From assembly GCF_000424325.1 (NCBI RefSeq), contig NZ_AUJR01000013.1, positions 39,903-103,902 on the forward strand: 64,000 bases of DNA, written 5' to 3'. Below, piece by piece: positions 62,272 through 64,000 of this stretch (position 1 is its first letter; every line of letters begins with the position of its first letter). The notes under the pieces are model-generated. The model searched no databases. It was not told the origin of the DNA and saw only the letters and a list, made by a program, of their open reading frames with translations. A program made the translations under genes and the position numbers. The DNA is from [Clostridium] clostridioforme AGR2157. Lineage in GTDB: Bacteria > Bacillota > Clostridia > Lachnospirales > Lachnospiraceae.

Positions 62272-62886
62272 CTATTTCGTTCCTTTGATCTCCACCGGAT
62301 AGTTTACTCCCTGGGAATTCACATAGGTCACGGTCACCTTATCCCCGCTGTCGCCTGCCAGGGCCCCTTCCTCTATGGGGCAGTTATCCTTTAGAAAGCT
62401 TAACTCCTGGCCGTCGTCTGTCTTCATGGTAAAGCTGCTCATCGCGTTAGACGTGGTGGTGCCTTTCTCCGTAAGGATACTCCACTCCTCCTGTTCCGGA
62501 AGAGCCACCACCAGGGTCACGTCCTCCAGCTTGCCCAGGGGCTCCCCAATATATGCAATGGCTATCTGAACATCCTCCTCAATCTCCACCTCCACATCCC
62601 GGATGTCCGACTGACTGATATCATAGTCCTTGCCGTCGTCCGCCTGAAGGGTGAACACCGAGCCGTCCTCTGACACCTTTGTGACGGTTCCCTGAAGCAT
62701 ATGGTATACTTCCTTTGCCACAGCCGCCTGCTCCGTGGTCTCCGGCGCTTTGGTGGTCTCCTCAGTGGAAGCCTGGCTGGTAACTGTCTCTGATGTCTCC
62801 ACTGCCGGTTTCCTGGCACAGCCGGTTCCCAGTACCATTGCCGCAGCCAGAACGGCAGCTGTTATAATTAATGAATGTCTCTTCAT
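62272..62886 (-). CDS. Putative lipoprotein, paralogue of the one at 31059
   Basis: 204 residues. The signal MKRHSLIITAAVLAAAMVLG ends GTGC (Cys23), followed by a Thr/Glu-rich linker like that of the 31059 protein. One clear repeat unit (about 63-128: LQGTVTKVSEDGSVFTLQAD to VQIAIAYIGEPLGKLEDVTL) matches the units there. A more diverged second unit ends VTYVNSQGVNYPVEIKG. The function is unknown. It follows a candidate 54-aa gene by 28 bp. Confidence 0.78.
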   Translation of the reverse strand: MKRHSLIITAAVLAAAMVLGTGCARKPAVETSETVTSQASTEETTKAPETTEQAAVAKEVYHMLQGTVTKVSEDGSVFTLQADDGKDYDISQSDIRDVEVEIEEDVQIAIAYIGEPLGKLEDVTLVVALPEQEEWSILTEKGTTTSNAMSSFTMKTDDGQELSFLKDNCPIEEGALAGDSGDKVTVTYVNSQGVNYPVEIKGTK

Positions 62887-62914
62887 ATTACGAATCCTCC
62901 CATCTTATATCAGA

Positions 62915-63079
62915 TTACCTATGAAGCTTACCATCATATCCTGTTAATTTCAATAAAGATTCCCTTAATTTTTCCGGTATCATAACCAGTACCCCGGACA
63001 ATCTCATGCCCAGAATCCCCGGCAGATGCCGAAGACACAGGAGTATGACAAGACGTCTGGCTGTGGACGACAGTTCCAT
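62915..63079 (-). CDS. Candidate small protein, 54 residues
   Basis: ATG at 63079 is preceded by AGGAAGGA at an ideal six-base spacing. The protein starts MELSSTARRLVILLCLRHLP and ends LLKLTGYDGKLHR. It has two hydrophobic, basic helices and no family I recognise. It lies 28 bp before the lipoprotein gene, on the same strand, and fills the gap left by it. The good RBS and placement support a real gene; no homologue is known to me. Confidence 0.45.
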   Translation of the reverse strand: MELSSTARRLVILLCLRHLPGILGMRLSGVLVMIPEKLRESLLKLTGYDGKLHR

Positions 63080-63209
63080 GGCAGTTCCTTCCTTTTTTAA
63101 AAGTATACCCTGGACTTCCTTAGCCCAAACTTCCTTGGGAAAAACTTTCTTGTAACGCCAGTACCAGATGCTATAATTACCCCTTGCTACACCACTAAAG
63201 CTATAATAA

Positions 63210-63235
63210 AAAGAACCACATATCCGTGGTTCTTT
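63210..63235 (-). terminator. Terminator of the tRNA cluster
   Basis: AAAGAACCAC (63210-63219) pairs perfectly with GTGGTTCTTT (63226-63235) and runs into TTTTTATT on the minus strand, directly after tRNA-Cys. Confidence 0.92.
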
Positions 63236-63240
63236 CTGAG

Positions 63241-63311
63241 AGGCGACGACCGGAATCGGACCGGTGATAAGGGTGTTGCAGACCCGTGCCTTACCGCTTG
63301 GCTACGTCGCC
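63241..63311 (-). tRNA. tRNA-Cys (GCA)
   Basis: 71 nt. Acceptor stem GGCGACG/CGTCGCC, anticodon loop CTGCAAC with anticodon GCA, T arm CCGGT-CCGATTC-CGG, discriminator U. No CCA is encoded. Confidence 0.95.
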
Positions 63312-63326
63312 ATATTAACCTATAAA

Positions 63327-63398
63327 TGACCCCAAGGGGATTCGGACCCCTGTTACCGCCGTGAAAGGGCGATGTCTTAACCGCTTGACCATGGGGCC
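63327..63398 (-). tRNA. tRNA-Glu (TTC)
   Basis: 72 nt. Acceptor stem GGCCCCA/TGGGGTC, anticodon loop CTTTCAC with anticodon TTC, T arm around GGGGTCCGAATCCCC, discriminator A. No CCA is encoded. Confidence 0.95.
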
Positions 63399-63418
63399 TT
63401 GCATATATAAATTAAAAA

Positions 63419-63491
63419 CTCCCCGAGTAGGACTTGAACCTACGACAGCGCGGTTAACAGCCGCGTGCTCTACCGACTGAGCTATCGAGGA
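63419..63491 (-). tRNA. tRNA-Asn (GTT)
   Basis: 73 nt. Acceptor stem TCCTCGA/TCGGGGA (one G-U), D arm with AGCTCAGTCGGTAGAGC, anticodon loop CTGTTAA with anticodon GTT, discriminator G. It is the first of the three tRNAs after the promoter. Confidence 0.95.
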
Positions 63492-63516
63492 ATAGGTTGA
63501 TGCTCTCCGATTCCTT

Positions 63517-63545
63517 ATTATACATTATAATAAAAAATTCATCAA
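63517..63545 (-). promoter_or_regulatory. Promoter of the tRNA cluster
   Basis: Minus strand TTGATG (63545-63540), 17 bp, TATAAT (63522-63517), 26 bp before tRNA-Asn. It follows the rRNA terminator, so the tRNAs are probably transcribed on their own. Confidence 0.75.
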
Positions 63546-63572
63546 GTACCTTTTGAAGATATTATATGAAAA

Positions 63573-63593
63573 ACCTGCATTATTTATGCAGGT
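63573..63593 (-). terminator. Terminator of the rRNA operon
   Basis: ACCTGCAT (63573-63580) pairs with ATGCAGGT (63586-63593), with a 5-nt loop, followed on the minus strand by TTTTTC. It lies about 70 nt beyond the 23S end. Confidence 0.9.
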
Positions 63594-63661
63594 AATACAT
63601 ACCTTCAAAACCGCATATTGAATTCCGATTGTTCCACAAACCTTTTCTTCCCTTAACCTTT

Positions 63662-64000
<339 letters not shown>

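Overview
The window looks like a chromosomal segment of a Gram-positive anaerobe of the Lachnospiraceae (Clostridia), possibly of the Enterocloster / [Clostridium] clostridioforme type. The reasons are YesM/YesN-type two-component systems, ISLre2 and ABC-F families, a DUF4250 gene, ChW repeats in a secreted deacetylase, a CIRCE-controlled clpB, and a tRNA/23S block with strong sigma-A-like promoters. The genus is inferred from remembered family distribution, not from a search.

Layout. (1) Bases 1-9.7 kb are visibly AT-richer than most of the rest. They hold a truncated ISLre2 transposase, a histidine kinase/response regulator pair, a sugar ABC importer (binding lipoprotein plus two permeases) and a cytosolic sulfatase, then a decayed AraC/YesN regulator. 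This reads as an inducible system for importing and desulfating a sulfated sugar. (2) 9.7-19.2 kb, all minus strand, is housekeeping: ppk and a divergent Ppx/GppA protein, a DUF815 ATPase, pheA, plsC, a CmpB-like membrane protein and cardiolipin synthase. (3) 19.2-27.7 kb is a type IV pilus / type II secretion-like locus: two prepilins, PilB, PilD (divergent), a PilX-like protein, two minor prepilins, PilO, a PilM-PilN fusion and PilC. No PilT retraction ATPase is in the window. (4) 27.7-37.8 kb holds a 59-aa DUF4250 gene, clpB with CIRCE, a repeat lipoprotein, a purine nucleoside phosphorylase, a secreted protein with a structured leader, a ChW/NodB deacetylase, an HD hydrolase and a membrane protein with long tandem repeats.

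(5) 37.8-45.0 kb is a TRAP transporter locus: DctP-DctQ-DctM, its own YesM/YesN-type pair, a YcxB-like protein and a second, unlinked DctP. (6) 45.2-55.5 kb combines glycogen and central metabolism: GlgB with a repetitive tail, methylglyoxal synthase, a FAH-family hydrolase, a P-type cation ATPase, an M20 peptidase, and a GlgX-like protein that lacks the three expected catalytic residues. (7) 55.5-59.0 kb is a scar: pieces of one broken ABC-F gene flank a segment with a Tn554-like TnpC remnant, a small lipoprotein gene and an intact, AT-richer ABC-F gene. (8) 59.0-64 kb holds exonuclease III, luxS, a YbiT/YkpA-like ABC-F gene, a lipoprotein paralogous to that of region 4, a candidate 54-aa gene, three tRNAs (Cys, Glu, Asn) and the 3' end of a 23S rRNA gene.

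Most promising points for follow-up: the nested ABC-F scar, the GlgX-family apparent pseudoenzyme beside a catalytically complete GlgB, the PilM-PilN fusion locus, the divergent Ppx paired with Ppk, and small genes outside usual ORF cut-offs. I did not find a clearly new defence or mobile system.
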